A DNA stretch of 64,000 nucleotides from Kribbella rubisoli (GTDB lineage: Bacteria; Actinomycetota; Actinomycetes; Propionibacteriales; Kribbellaceae), in assembly GCF_004217145.1 (NCBI RefSeq), contig NZ_SHKR01000011.1:1736001-1800000 (forward strand). Direction: 5' to 3'. The position numbers and the translations under genes were made by a program. Each line of letters opens with the position of its first letter. Within the stretch, counting starts at the first letter, position 1. The notes beneath the pieces were generated by a model that was not told where the DNA came from, did no database searches, and saw only the letters and a list, made by a program, of their open reading frames with translations. This document shows, piece after piece, positions 11,124-19,025 of this stretch.

Positions 11124-11551
11124 TGCGCTTCCCACTGGAAATCCCTCCAGCGCTAGCGGCGTACATCCTCGACTTGCACTGGGACCTCGAGCTGCTGCAC
11201 GCCCTCGACCTGCCGGTGATCGAGCTCCCCGTGGCCGACTTCGCCGACCACCTCGACCTCCCGTTCTGGGCGTACGACGACCGTCCGTTCCAGATCACTG
11301 CACACCAGGTCGCGGCCGATCCGGTCACCTATCGCTCCCAGTACGAACGCACCCTCACCGCAGACCTCCGCCACCCAATAGACGCCGTACGCCGCCCCGA
11401 CAACCGTCTCACCATCCTCGACGGCATTCACCGCCTACTCCGCGCCGAACTCGAAGACCGCACCGTTGTCGCCGTACGCATCCTGCCGTGGGCAGAGCTG
11501 GACCAGATCGCCGTCCGTGGGGGCGGACTTCTGCCGCCCCCGCGTGACTGA
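11123..11551 (+). CDS. Hypothetical protein with ParB-like motif
   Basis: A 142-residue protein starting MRFPLEIPP. Its ATG overlaps the stop of the GntR gene (TGATG), so the two are translated together. Near residues 90-110 it has RLTILDGIHRLLRAELED, which recalls the box of ParB/sulfiredoxin-fold proteins (DG-H-R-L), but the rest is unfamiliar. There is no signal peptide or membrane segment. Its stop falls three bases before the stop of the convergent glycosidase-like gene. The function is unknown; linkage to the regulator suggests only co-expression. Confidence 0.75.
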   Translation: MRFPLEIPPALAAYILDLHWDLELLHALDLPVIELPVADFADHLDLPFWAYDDRPFQITAHQVAADPVTYRSQYERTLTADLRHPIDAVRRPDNRLTILDGIHRLLRAELEDRTVVAVRILPWAELDQIAVRGGGLLPPPRD

Positions 11552-11554
11552 CAA

Positions 11555-13144
11555 CTACTTCGTGATTACCAGTGCGTCTCCGACGGGGCGCTCGCCGGTT
11601 GCGTCCGATGGTGTGTTCAATACCTTGCCGTCAGCAACCATCGTTGTGGAGCCGCCGCCGTCCAGGTTGATTGCTTCGGTCAGGTGGAAGGACTTGGCTA
11701 CTGCGGCAGCTTCGGAGATCGACAGGCCGAGGCTGTTGACGTTGCGTCCATCAGCCGTGATCAGCACCGTGCGGCCGTGGTCGTCTACGCCTGCGATTGT
11801 GCGCGGGTTCCGCTTGTGGACCCAGCCGTAGTAGAAGCTCGCCGTGTCCTGCACCATCCCGTCGGCCGCCGCGGTCGCGTGGATCCGCCCGTCGCGGACC
11901 AGTTCCGGTCCGCCGTTGACGATCGTCGTACGGCGGGACAGCGGGACCGGCCGGCCGCGCTCGTCGAGCAAGGTCGAGCGGACCGTCAACGGCCTGCCAA
12001 CTCGAGCTGCAGCCAGCAACGGCGCCACGAGGTTGCCGATCGCCTGCACGGTCCGCCCGCCCTCAGGGATCGCCCCACCGCGAGTCGCCGTACGGATCGC
12101 CGTAACGACCCCGCGCCGATCGAGCACCACCTCGGCACCGGGTCCGCTTGGCGTGGCAACGCCGTACGACTCGTCGAACGCAATCAGTTCATCCGCGTCC
12201 GTGCAGGTCGTGTCGTGCATCGGCTTCGCGGTCGGCAGGTCATCCGCCGTACCTCCACAGTTGCGGATCAAGCCGGGCACGCGGTTCAGGCCGTCGAGCG
12301 GAAGCGCCTTGCCGGCGCCCTGGACGGAACCACGCCAGGTGAACCGGTCGACGGACGTGCCGCGCGGGCCGAGCACGAGGGCCGGGCGGCCGTTGGTCGG
12401 CTCGCTGACCAGGCGCCCGTCGTACACACCGACGCCGGCCGGATCGCCAGGCGCTCCGGATTTCGGATCGAGGACGAAGAAGCCGGCGTTGATCGCGGCG
12501 GTCGCGCCGGTCAGGGTTGCGAGCGTGCTGGTCGTCTCGCGCTGTTCGATGTCCGAGCCGTACGTCGCGTCGAGCGTGCCGCGGAACTTCTTCGGGTCGA
12601 TCGTCAGCACCTGGACGTGCCACGGACCGGTCGAGCCGGCGATGTCGTCGGGCTCACCGTCCCAGCCTGTGTAGATGCTCGATCCGCTGAGCCCGGCCGC
12701 AATCACCTTGGTACGCAGGGCGTCGGCGTCCGCCTTGTTCGCGAACAGTCCGAGCCGAACGCGGTACCCGAGGCTGCCTCCGCCCGCGTCAGCAAGTCGC
12801 GGCGTCGGCACATCCTCGACGCGTGGCTCGAGACCCGCGGCGCGGAGCTTGTCGGCGGCCTTGTTCGCGCCGGCCTGGTCGGAGATCGCGGCGGCGGGCG
12901 CGTCCGGATCGGGCGAGGAGGAGGGAATCGCGATCTCGACGGTCCAGCCGGCCTTGGTGTCGGTCTGGCCGCGGACGATCGTCGTCAGCGTGACGCCCGG
13001 CTGGAGCGCGCGGGTATCGCGGGTCTCGGTGAGATTGTCAGGGCCGAGCGGAAGATGCTGCGTCGGCGGGGTGGCAACAGCGGTCGTGCCACCGAGGGTC
13101 AGGGAAAGACAGAGGGCGGACAGGCCCAGACGTCGCAGGGTCAT
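11555..13144 (-). CDS. Secreted SPOR-like and phosphodiester glycosidase (NAGPA-type) domain protein
   Basis: A 529-residue protein with a signal peptide (RRLGLSALCLSLTLGG, cleavage near residue 25). Residues about 90-155 look like a SPOR-type domain (YRVRLGLFANKADADAL). The C-terminal part, about 190-525, has the pattern of phosphodiester glycosidases: TGATAAINAGFF near 215, TIVNGGPELVRDG near 410, TIAGVDDHGRTVLITADGR near 455 and EAINLDGGGSTTMV near 495. The family contains the human uncovering enzyme NAGPA and many bacterial secreted proteins of unknown substrate. The SPOR part suggests contact with the cell wall. It is a single gene convergent with the GntR-linked gene. Confidence 0.85.
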   Translation of the reverse strand: MTLRRLGLSALCLSLTLGGTTAVATPPTQHLPLGPDNLTETRDTRALQPGVTLTTIVRGQTDTKAGWTVEIAIPSSSPDPDAPAAAISDQAGANKAADKLRAAGLEPRVEDVPTPRLADAGGGSLGYRVRLGLFANKADADALRTKVIAAGLSGSSIYTGWDGEPDDIAGSTGPWHVQVLTIDPKKFRGTLDATYGSDIEQRETTSTLATLTGATAAINAGFFVLDPKSGAPGDPAGVGVYDGRLVSEPTNGRPALVLGPRGTSVDRFTWRGSVQGAGKALPLDGLNRVPGLIRNCGGTADDLPTAKPMHDTTCTDADELIAFDESYGVATPSGPGAEVVLDRRGVVTAIRTATRGGAIPEGGRTVQAIGNLVAPLLAAARVGRPLTVRSTLLDERGRPVPLSRRTTIVNGGPELVRDGRIHATAAADGMVQDTASFYYGWVHKRNPRTIAGVDDHGRTVLITADGRNVNSLGLSISEAAAVAKSFHLTEAINLDGGGSTTMVADGKVLNTPSDATGERPVGDALVITK

Positions 13145-13244
13145 AGAACGTTCCTACGTTCCCCCCACCCCTGTCGCAACCTGACCGGAGCGTCGCCTTT
13201 CTGAACAATAAACGTCACTCCACCTGCCCAGGCCAGATCGGATG

Positions 13245-13841
13245 CTATTGCCAGTAGAGGTTGCCGGCGGTGGTGAGGCTCAGGCGTACTTCGTCGGGGC
13301 TGGCGAAGATGACGCGGCAGGTTTGGAAGCGGGAGCCTGGGGCGGTCCAGCCGGCTGGTGGGGAGCTGTAATCGGTGCAACTCGGTAGGGCGAGATCTCC
13401 ACCCAGGAGGCGGAGCGCGCCGGCGTCGCCGCCGCCTCTGAAGTCGCCGGTCAGGTTCGGCCCGCTGTAACCGCTGAACGCGCTGTCGCCCTTGTCGCCG
13501 TCCTCGTTGATGAGCACGGCCCGGATCAGGTAGGCCCAGCCTGAGACCTGGTCTGGATACGTCGATCGCAGGAAAGCCATGTCTTTGTCCGACGCCTTGT
13601 CGACGCCGGTGACGATCACGCCGACCCGGCTCGGGCGGTCCGCCCGGCCGATCGTGATCACCGCCTTGGCGCCGAACTTCAGCCGCGTTCCCGCCCGCGT
13701 GGAACCGGGCAACGGCGACGGCGGGGCGAGATTCTGCGACGTCGTCGTACTGCTGGCCGGAGGAGAACTGGGCGTCTCCCCCGAGCAGCCGGCCGCCATC
13801 AATCCCAGCAGCCCGATGAGCGCCATCCGCCGAACGATCAC
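13245..13841 (-). CDS. Putative lipoprotein, function unknown
   Basis: A 198-residue secreted protein with a lipoprotein signal: a hydrophobic stretch (ALIGLLGLM) and the lipobox MAAGC, with Cys near residue 19. A Ser/Thr/Pro-rich linker (ETPSSPPASSTTTS) follows, then a globular domain rich in Gly and Asp with cysteines in LPSCTDYS and FQTCRVIF that may pair. I use the GTG at 13841 because AGGG lies seven bases upstream; an internal ATG at 13826 is also possible. I do not recognise the family. About 100 bases without a gene separate it from the glycosidase-like gene. Confidence 0.72.
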   Translation of the reverse strand: MIVRRMALIGLLGLMAAGCSGETPSSPPASSTTTSQNLAPPSPLPGSTRAGTRLKFGAKAVITIGRADRPSRVGVIVTGVDKASDKDMAFLRSTYPDQVSGWAYLIRAVLINEDGDKGDSAFSGYSGPNLTGDFRGGGDAGALRLLGGDLALPSCTDYSSPPAGWTAPGSRFQTCRVIFASPDEVRLSLTTAGNLYWQ

Positions 13842-13865
13842 GCCCGCACCCTATCGGGGCTAACG

Positions 13866-13945
13866 ACAGGAGGTAGTCCGCTCGTGAGCCGAACCGCCCG
13901 CACACTCACGCCTGGCAGGTCGCCAACCGGTGGACTACCTCCTGT
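13866..13945. repeat. 80-bp inverted-repeat element with nested hairpins
   Basis: ACAGGAGGTAGTCC at 13866-13879 is matched exactly by its reverse complement at 13932-13945. Between the arms, GTGAG and CTCAC can form one inner stem, and TGGC with GCCA around AGGTC another. The element starts eight bases past the stop of the Gfo/Idh gene on the minus strand. It could be a branched 3' RNA structure or terminator, a small non-autonomous repeat, or a paired DNA site. No run of T follows and no target duplication is visible. Confidence 0.6.
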
Positions 13946-13952
13946 TCTTAGG

Positions 13953-15149
13953 TCAGGCAGGTGCGTCGCCGTGGTCGGGGATCTCTAGTTGTACGCCGCC
14001 TTGGAGGGCTGACTGGTGGGCGTAGATGCCGGGGAGGGTGTAGCGGGCGGAGATCCAGGCGTTGATGGGTGGGAGGGTCTTGTCGGCTACCGCGCGGACG
14101 AAGTCGTCGGCGAGGAAGTGGTGGGAACCCTCGTGGCCGTTGTGCATGCCGGCGAACGCCTCCGGCAGGCGGCTGCGGTCGTGGACCGGGGAGAGGCCGG
14201 AGCGGAACGCGTCGCGGAGCGCCGGGTCGACGTTCGCCAGGTCGGCGTCGTCGAGGGAGCTGCTCGGCTTGGTCTCCATCAGGTGGGAGACGTCCTCGAC
14301 GCCTTCCTTGTTCTGCCACAGCGTCGTGGTGGCGAGCTGCTCGAAGCTGCCCTCGGTGCCGAACACCCGCAGTCGCGACTCGCGGATGTGCGACGGGTAC
14401 CCGACGCGGCGCATCTCGTTCGTCCGCATGATGCCGCCGTCGGCGAGCTTGAAGAGCGCGGTCGCGTTCGAGAAGTCGTTGTTGAACTGGCTGATGTCCT
14501 TGTCGAAGACGCCGTCGCCGCGGTCGTCCTTGACCCCGATCGCCGACACGTGCGTGGCGTGCTGACCGGTCACCGAGAGAACGTTGCCGACGGCATGCGT
14601 CGGGTAGAGCAGCGGCGGGAACGACGCGGTCTTCTTCCACTCGTCGCCGCCGGAGTACTGGTACGCCGCGTAGAACCCGAGGTCCATGTCGTGGACGTAG
14701 TCACCCTCGGAGTAGAACACCCGCCCGAACGCGCCCTCGGCGAGCTTCTGCCGGCAGTAGACCGACGACGGGTAGTAGAAGCTGGTCTCGCCCATCATGT
14801 ACGTCAGGCCGGTCTCCTTGACCAGCTCGATGATGCGCGCGATCTGGTCCGCCTCGATCGCCATCGGGACTGTCGAGTACACATGCTTGCCGGCCTCGAG
14901 CGCCTTGATCGCCATCTCCCCGTGCAGCCAGCGCTGCGTGAAGATCGCGACCGCGTCCAGGTCCGACTCGAGCATCTCCTCGAACGACGCGTGCGTCACT
15001 GCGATGCCCTGCTTGGCGGCCATCTCTGCGGTCCGCTCCGGGATGACGTCGGTCAGCCGCACCTCGGACACGTCCGGGTGCGCGGACCACAGCCGCAAGA
15101 ACGAAGGAGCAAACTGTCCGGCGCCAACCACACCGATGCTGATTCCCAT
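13953..15149 (-). CDS. Gfo/Idh/MocA-family oxidoreductase
   Basis: A 398-residue NAD(P)-dependent oxidoreductase. The Rossmann fold begins at once with ISIGVVGAGQFAPSF (G-x-G-x-x-A), and the predicted second domain follows from about residue 125. At the usual Glu-Lys-Pro site of the family (AGKHV then EKP) this protein has AGKHVYSTVP, so the conserved lysine is absent. It may be a non-canonical member or lack dehydrogenase activity. Histidine-rich segments LYPTHAVGNV and GSHHFLADDF lie in the C-terminal domain. I start at the ATG at 15149; the frame is open seven codons further but the fold begins at 15149. It stands alone, with a 15-bp palindrome upstream. The substrate is unknown. Confidence 0.87.
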   Translation of the reverse strand: MGISIGVVGAGQFAPSFLRLWSAHPDVSEVRLTDVIPERTAEMAAKQGIAVTHASFEEMLESDLDAVAIFTQRWLHGEMAIKALEAGKHVYSTVPMAIEADQIARIIELVKETGLTYMMGETSFYYPSSVYCRQKLAEGAFGRVFYSEGDYVHDMDLGFYAAYQYSGGDEWKKTASFPPLLYPTHAVGNVLSVTGQHATHVSAIGVKDDRGDGVFDKDISQFNNDFSNATALFKLADGGIMRTNEMRRVGYPSHIRESRLRVFGTEGSFEQLATTTLWQNKEGVEDVSHLMETKPSSSLDDADLANVDPALRDAFRSGLSPVHDRSRLPEAFAGMHNGHEGSHHFLADDFVRAVADKTLPPINAWISARYTLPGIYAHQSALQGGVQLEIPDHGDAPA

Positions 15150-15174
15150 GCGAGATAGGCAATCACACATTTAT

Positions 15175-15189
15175 GTTCTACGGAAGAAC
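15175..15189. promoter_or_regulatory. Palindrome upstream of the Gfo/Idh gene
   Basis: GTTCTACGGAAGAAC has perfect five-base outer arms (GTTCT and AGAAC). It lies 25 bases upstream of the Gfo/Idh start inside an unusually AT-rich patch, a likely promoter region. No regulator gene is adjacent, so the binding protein is unknown. Confidence 0.4.
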
Positions 15190-15238
15190 AAATTCAGACG
15201 TTGGAACGTGTGAGGCGAGTGGCGTTGGAAAGGGTGAG

Positions 15239-15330
15239 GCGGATCGCCAGGCCATCACAATGGCGGGGTGCGTCCATCGGCCCGCGTGGTGGGCGGGCGG
15301 AGGTGCGGTTGTGATGGCCTGGGGATCCGC
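15239..15330. repeat. Long inverted repeat (22-base arms) at the 3' end of the GDPD gene
   Basis: The arms are 15239-15260 and 15309-15330 and match at 21 of 22 positions (core CCAGGCCATCACAA), around a 48-base G/C-rich loop. On the minus strand the element begins at the last base of the GDPD stop codon. As RNA it would be a very stable long hairpin, probably a terminator or 3' stabiliser. It resembles the element at 13866-13945 in size and placement but not in sequence. Confidence 0.6.
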
Positions 15331-16007
15331 TAGCTCGCGAGCTGGAGCAGGTGGGGGTTGTCGGTGGTGATGCCGTCGACGCGCAGAGCGACGGCCTCGG
15401 CCAGCGTCTTGGCGTCGGGGACGGGCCAGGCGGTGGTGGACAGGCCGGCGGCGTGCAGCTCGGCGACGCCCGCCGGGGTCAGGCCGGCGATGCCGCAGAG
15501 GGACCAGCTGGCCTCGGCCGCTCGGGTGCGGGCGATGACGTCGGCGATCTCCGGCGTCCGTCCGAAGATGTGGCCGGTCGTTACGTCCGGGAACGCCTGC
15601 CGCATCGCGAGCAGGATCTCCGGGTGGAACGACGTCACCAGCGTCCGCGCGGCCAGCGCCGGATCCGACTTCAGCGACTGGGCGAGCAGCGGTACGGCGG
15701 CCTCGGCCTTCACCTCCGCCTGAAAGCGGACGTCGATCGCGGCGACCGTCTCGGACCAGGTCGGTACCTGCTCGCCGAGACCCGCATCCAGCGCGCGGAT
15801 TTCGGCGAGCGTCAGCGCGGCGACCTCGCCCGACCCGGAGGTGGTCCGGTCGACGGTGGCGTCGTGGATGATCACCAGCTCCCCGTCGGCGCTCACCCGC
15901 AGGTCGAGCTCGATCTCGTCGCAGCCGTCCGCGACCGCCCGGCGGAACGACCGCAGCGTGTTCTCCGGCTCCGTCCCCACCGCACCGCGATGCCCGGTGA
16001 TGATCAC
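15330..16007 (-). CDS. Glycerophosphodiester phosphodiesterase (UgpQ-like)
   Basis: A 225-residue cytoplasmic GDPD enzyme that would release sn-glycerol 3-phosphate from glycerophosphodiesters. The conserved order is complete: IITGHRGAVGTEPENT at the N-terminus (catalytic His-Arg and metal Glu), DEIELDLRVSADG near 38, VIIHDATVDRTTSGSG near 53 (catalytic His), EVKAE near 105, and WPVPDAKTL and DGITTDNP near the end. I use the GTG at 16007, which has AGGAG eight bases upstream. It lies directly downstream of the remnant of a sugar-type binding-protein gene. That matches the common ugpB-ugpQ arrangement for glycerophosphodiester uptake and use, so it may be the survivor of a larger operon. Confidence 0.9.
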   Translation of the reverse strand: MIITGHRGAVGTEPENTLRSFRRAVADGCDEIELDLRVSADGELVIIHDATVDRTTSGSGEVAALTLAEIRALDAGLGEQVPTWSETVAAIDVRFQAEVKAEAAVPLLAQSLKSDPALAARTLVTSFHPEILLAMRQAFPDVTTGHIFGRTPEIADVIARTRAAEASWSLCGIAGLTPAGVAELHAAGLSTTAWPVPDAKTLAEAVALRVDGITTDNPHLLQLAS

Positions 16008-16038
16008 GGCAACAGCTCCTCGGCCGACCCGGTGATGA

Positions 16039-16466
16039 TCACAGCACCTTCTCCTCGTAGAGCCGCTTGACCTCGGTGCCGATCGCTTCGAGGCGCTTGG
16101 CGACCGAGCCGAAGACCTTCTTGGGTTGTGCGTTGTCGGCGTAGATCTGCTGCAGCCCGGTGTAGATCTGCACGTTCGCGTTCCGCCCGTACAGCCGGAT
16201 CGCGTCCTGCTGCCGCGCGTTCTCCAGCTGCGCGATCGCCACCCCGTAGTTTCGGCTGCTCGGCGATCAGCTTCCTCAGCTCGGCGTCTTCGCGCGCCTT
16301 GTTCACTACCGGCAGATAGCCGGTCTGCGTCGTCCACCACGCCGAATTCTCCGGATGCGCCAGAACTGCAGGAACGTCGCCGCGGCCTGCTTGCGCTCGT
16401 CCGAGACGTTCCGCAGCATCCCGATCCCGCCGCCGCCGGTCGCAAGCCCGGTCGCGTTATAGAGAA
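16039..16466 (-). pseudogene. Remnant of an extracellular sugar-binding protein gene (UgpB-like C-terminus)
   Basis: Three reading frames on the minus strand join into the C-terminal part of a family 1 solute-binding protein. The segments are GIGMLRNVSDERKQAAATF (frame 1), HPENSAWWTTQTGYLPVV (frame 2) and NYGVAIAQLENARQQ through to KRLYEEKVL and a stop at 16039. Frame changes of one base fall near 16362 (a missing base) and near 16250 (an extra base). The N-terminal part of about 300 residues is absent; homology begins right after the MFS stop. Truncation plus two frameshifts marks a decaying gene. The adjacent GDPD gene suggests the original ligand was a glycerophosphodiester or glycerol phosphate. 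Confidence 0.82.
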
Positions 16467-17855
16467 TCACTGTGATTTTCTTGCGAAGATCACATCTAGG
16501 AGCAGGATCGCCGCGATGCCGCCGACGAGGAGGCCGAGGCGGTGCAGGCCTGCGTCCGTAGCCGGTCCGGCGAAGACGAGAGCGATCGCGGCGGCGGCGA
16601 GGTTCGCGCCGACGTACTGCGAGGTGCGGAACAAGCCGGCCGCGGCACCGGCGACCTCCGGCGGGGCGGCGCGGTAGACAGCCAGCTGGTTGCCGAGCCC
16701 GTTGAACCCGTTCGGGATGCCGAGGACCGCGCTGATCAGGACGAGCACGACGATCGGCGTACCGGTGTGAACCCCGAAGGCGAGCGCGGCGCCCCCGACC
16801 AGCAGGCCGGCCGAACCGATCAGGAGCAGCAGCCGGTCGCCGTGAGAGCGAGCGAGTTTGGTCGCGATCGCGACGGTGATGGCGCCGAGCGTCGCGATTG
16901 GGAGGACGACCAGACCGACCTGCGTCGGGTCGAGCCCGCGGCCTTGCTCGAGCCAACCGGGCAGACCGTAGAAGATCGCGTAGAAGGCGACGTACGTAAG
17001 CATCGTGCGGAGGTAACCGAGCGACAGCGGCGCGCTGCGAGCGAGCAGGCGCACGTCGACGAACGGGGTCGTGGAGCGACGTTCCCACAGGATGAACAGC
17101 ACGACGAGCGGGACCACCGCGCCCAGCAACCACCAGTTCGGACTGGTGGTCAGCGAGAGCAGAACCAGCATCAGCGCGGTCATCGCGAGCGTGAACAAGA
17201 GCAGCCCGGCGAGGTCGATCTCCCGCCAGAGCTTGCGGTCGTCGTCCGCCGGCCGGGGCGGATCCTTGGGCACAAGCCGGAGTACGGCGATGCCCGCGAC
17301 GGCGGCGACCGGGAGGTTGACGAGGAAGATCGCCTGCCAGTCGAACGTGCCGACGAGGAGACCGCCGACGCTCGGACCCAGCGCCGCAGAGGTCTGCGCG
17401 AAGACGGACAGCAGCCCGAGCGCACCTACCGCGGACGCCTTCCGGCGGTCGGCGATCCGGCGGATCATCGCGACGCCCGAGGGGAACTGCGCGCCGGTCC
17501 CGATTCCGAGCAGGACCCGCGCGGCGATCAACCACCCGAGGCTCGGCGAGAGCGGGGCCAACGCCGACACGACCGCCACGAGCGCAAGTCCGGCAAGGAA
17601 CACTCGACGAGCGCCGATGAGATCAGCCAGCCGACCGGCTGTCGGCGCCGAGACCGCTGTCGCGAGGTACAGCCCCGAGACCAGCCACTGCGTCTCGGTC
17701 CCCGCGTGGAAGTCCGCGCCGATCGCAACCAGCGCGACGGCGATCATCGAGGAGTTCAGGGGCTGCAACAACGTGCCGAGGCCCACCGAGGCGGCATACC
17801 GCGCCGGCAGGTTCCCGGTCCGAACCGCCTCCCGTTCCTCCACGGCCTTGGTCAC
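16467..17855 (-). CDS. MFS transporter, DHA2-like drug exporter
   Basis: A 462-residue membrane protein with the helix pattern of a major facilitator; the count of up to 14 helices is by eye. Typical motifs are NSSMIAVALVAIGADF in helix 1, the loop 2-3 motif GRLADLIGARRVFLAG near residue 80, and ARVLLGIGTGAQFPSG near 115. It would export small hydrophobic compounds using the proton gradient. It overlaps the upstream marR-type gene by four bases, the usual arrangement for a repressor and the pump it controls. The stop lies directly against the pseudogene remnant, which marks the edge of a past rearrangement. Confidence 0.88.
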   Translation of the reverse strand: MTKAVEEREAVRTGNLPARYAASVGLGTLLQPLNSSMIAVALVAIGADFHAGTETQWLVSGLYLATAVSAPTAGRLADLIGARRVFLAGLALVAVVSALAPLSPSLGWLIAARVLLGIGTGAQFPSGVAMIRRIADRRKASAVGALGLLSVFAQTSAALGPSVGGLLVGTFDWQAIFLVNLPVAAVAGIAVLRLVPKDPPRPADDDRKLWREIDLAGLLLFTLAMTALMLVLLSLTTSPNWWLLGAVVPLVVLFILWERRSTTPFVDVRLLARSAPLSLGYLRTMLTYVAFYAIFYGLPGWLEQGRGLDPTQVGLVVLPIATLGAITVAIATKLARSHGDRLLLLIGSAGLLVGGAALAFGVHTGTPIVVLVLISAVLGIPNGFNGLGNQLAVYRAAPPEVAGAAAGLFRTSQYVGANLAAAAIALVFAGPATDAGLHRLGLLVGGIAAILLLDVIFARKSQ

Positions 17856-18283
17856 TCAACGACCTCCGAGAGCTGGTCCATGAGGCGGGCGGCCAGGTGG
17901 AGGAGTTCCTGTTCGGTCGGGGTGAGGGTGGCGTCCATGGCCTTCGCGAGGAAGGTGTCCCGGCGACGGCGGTCTTCGCGGACGAGAGTGGCACCGGCGG
18001 GCGTGATCTCGAGGAGGACCTGACGGCGGTCGGCAGGATTGTCAGCACGGCTGATGAATTCACTCGCTACCAGGTCGGTCGTTGCGCGCATCATCGTCTG
18101 CGGGGTGACCCGCTCGGCGGCGGCCAGGTCGGCGTTCGTCATCGGACCTTCGCGCTCCAGCCAGCCCAGCACATTGAACTGCGAGTAGCTGAGCTCACCC
18201 TCGGGACGCTCCTGCCGCAACCGGCGGACCAGCCGGAAGAGGCTGGTACGGATCTCATGGGCAGCAACATCCGAAGAACTCAT
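17852..18283 (-). CDS. MarR-family transcriptional regulator
   Basis: A 143-residue winged-helix regulator. LSYSQFNVLGWLEREGPMT leads into ADLAAAERVTPQTMMRA (recognition helix) and ISRADNPADRRQVLLEITPAG (the wing with the conserved D-x-R), followed by the dimerisation helix ending HLAARLMDQLSEVVE. It probably represses the MFS gene it overlaps and itself, and is relieved when a drug-like ligand binds. A perfect palindrome three bases upstream of the ATG supports autoregulation. The promoter must lie within the end of the MgtC gene. Confidence 0.9.
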   Translation of the reverse strand: MSSSDVAAHEIRTSLFRLVRRLRQERPEGELSYSQFNVLGWLEREGPMTNADLAAAERVTPQTMMRATTDLVASEFISRADNPADRRQVLLEITPAGATLVREDRRRRDTFLAKAMDATLTPTEQELLHLAARLMDQLSEVVE

Positions 18284-18285
18284 AC

Positions 18286-18302
18286 CATCAGCATAGCTGA
18301 TG
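18286..18302. promoter_or_regulatory. Probable MarR operator
   Basis: A perfect 17-bp palindrome, CATCAGC-ATA-GCTGATG, ends three bases upstream of the MarR start codon at 18283. MarR dimers bind sites of this size, and a protein here would block transcription or translation start of the regulator-pump operon. Confidence 0.65.
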
Positions 18303-18305
18303 ATA

Positions 18306-19004
18306 TCAATCGTCGTCGTCCTCCCGTAGTCGCACCCCGGTAACCCCGTCGAGGTCGTCCAGTGCGAGCACCAGGTGCTGCAACGGCGGCCGTCCGGTGA
18401 ACCGCATCGACGCCAGTACCTGCGGCGCCGACCCGTCCCGATGCAGCACCTCGGTCCCGAGCACAGACGCCTCGAACCCCATCGAGGCAGCGGTCGCCAG
18501 GATCGTTCGCAGTACGCCGGAACCGTCGTCGTACCGCACCGTGACGATGCGGCGCCGGTCCGGCGAGGGCAGGAACCGACCGAGCCGGGCGAACGGGCCG
18601 ACCGCGACCAGATGCAGCACGGTCGCGGCGACCGCGAGCACCGGCATCCCGGCGCCGCAGGCCATCCCGATCGCCGCCGTCATCCAGATCGTGGCCGCTG
18701 TCGTGAGCCCGCGGACCACGTCGCGGCGCATGAAGATCACTCCGGCGCCGAGGAAGCCGACGCCGGAGACGACCTGGGCCGCGATCCGGGACGGGTCCAG
18801 GTTGACCTCGGTCCCCAGGACGGCACTGAAGCCGAAGCCGGAGACCAGGGTGAACAGCGCCGCACCGGTGCCGACCAGCGTGTGCGTCCGCATCCCCGCG
18901 CTCTTCTGCCGTATCTGCCGTTCGATGCCGATGATCATCGACAGCACGAACGCGATCAGCAGCAGAAGGAGCTCGACCACGGTCGTCGATGTTGCCAGTT
19001 TCAT
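18306..19004 (-). CDS. MgtC/SapB-family membrane protein
   Basis: A 232-residue protein with four to five membrane helices in the first 130 residues: VVELLLLLIAFVLSMIIG, then IERQIRQKSAGMRTHTLVGTGAALF (the family signature) and VSGVGFLGAGVIFMR, then TTAATIWMTAAIGMACGAG. A soluble C-terminal ACT-like domain follows from about 150 (IVTVRYDDGSGVLRTIL). MgtC proteins support growth at low magnesium and modulate membrane ATP synthase in pathogens; the role in soil actinomycetes is not settled. It ends in an acidic DDDD tail. It is a single gene, with 21 bases separating it from the hydroxyacid dehydrogenase. Confidence 0.88.
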   Translation of the reverse strand: MKLATSTTVVELLLLLIAFVLSMIIGIERQIRQKSAGMRTHTLVGTGAALFTLVSGFGFSAVLGTEVNLDPSRIAAQVVSGVGFLGAGVIFMRRDVVRGLTTAATIWMTAAIGMACGAGMPVLAVAATVLHLVAVGPFARLGRFLPSPDRRRIVTVRYDDGSGVLRTILATAASMGFEASVLGTEVLHRDGSAPQVLASMRFTGRPPLQHLVLALDDLDGVTGVRLREDDDD

Positions 19005-19025
19005 GGTTCGTACCCTGTGCCCCGA

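Noticed and set aside
13866..13945. Transposable miniature element (MITE)
   Set aside because: The inverted ends fit, but no target-site duplication flanks them and there is no second copy in the window. Kept only as an inverted repeat.
16306..17535. 409-codon minus-strand frame through the MFS gene
   Set aside because: Most of it is a shifted reading of the MFS transporter; only its last part coincides with the binding-protein remnant.
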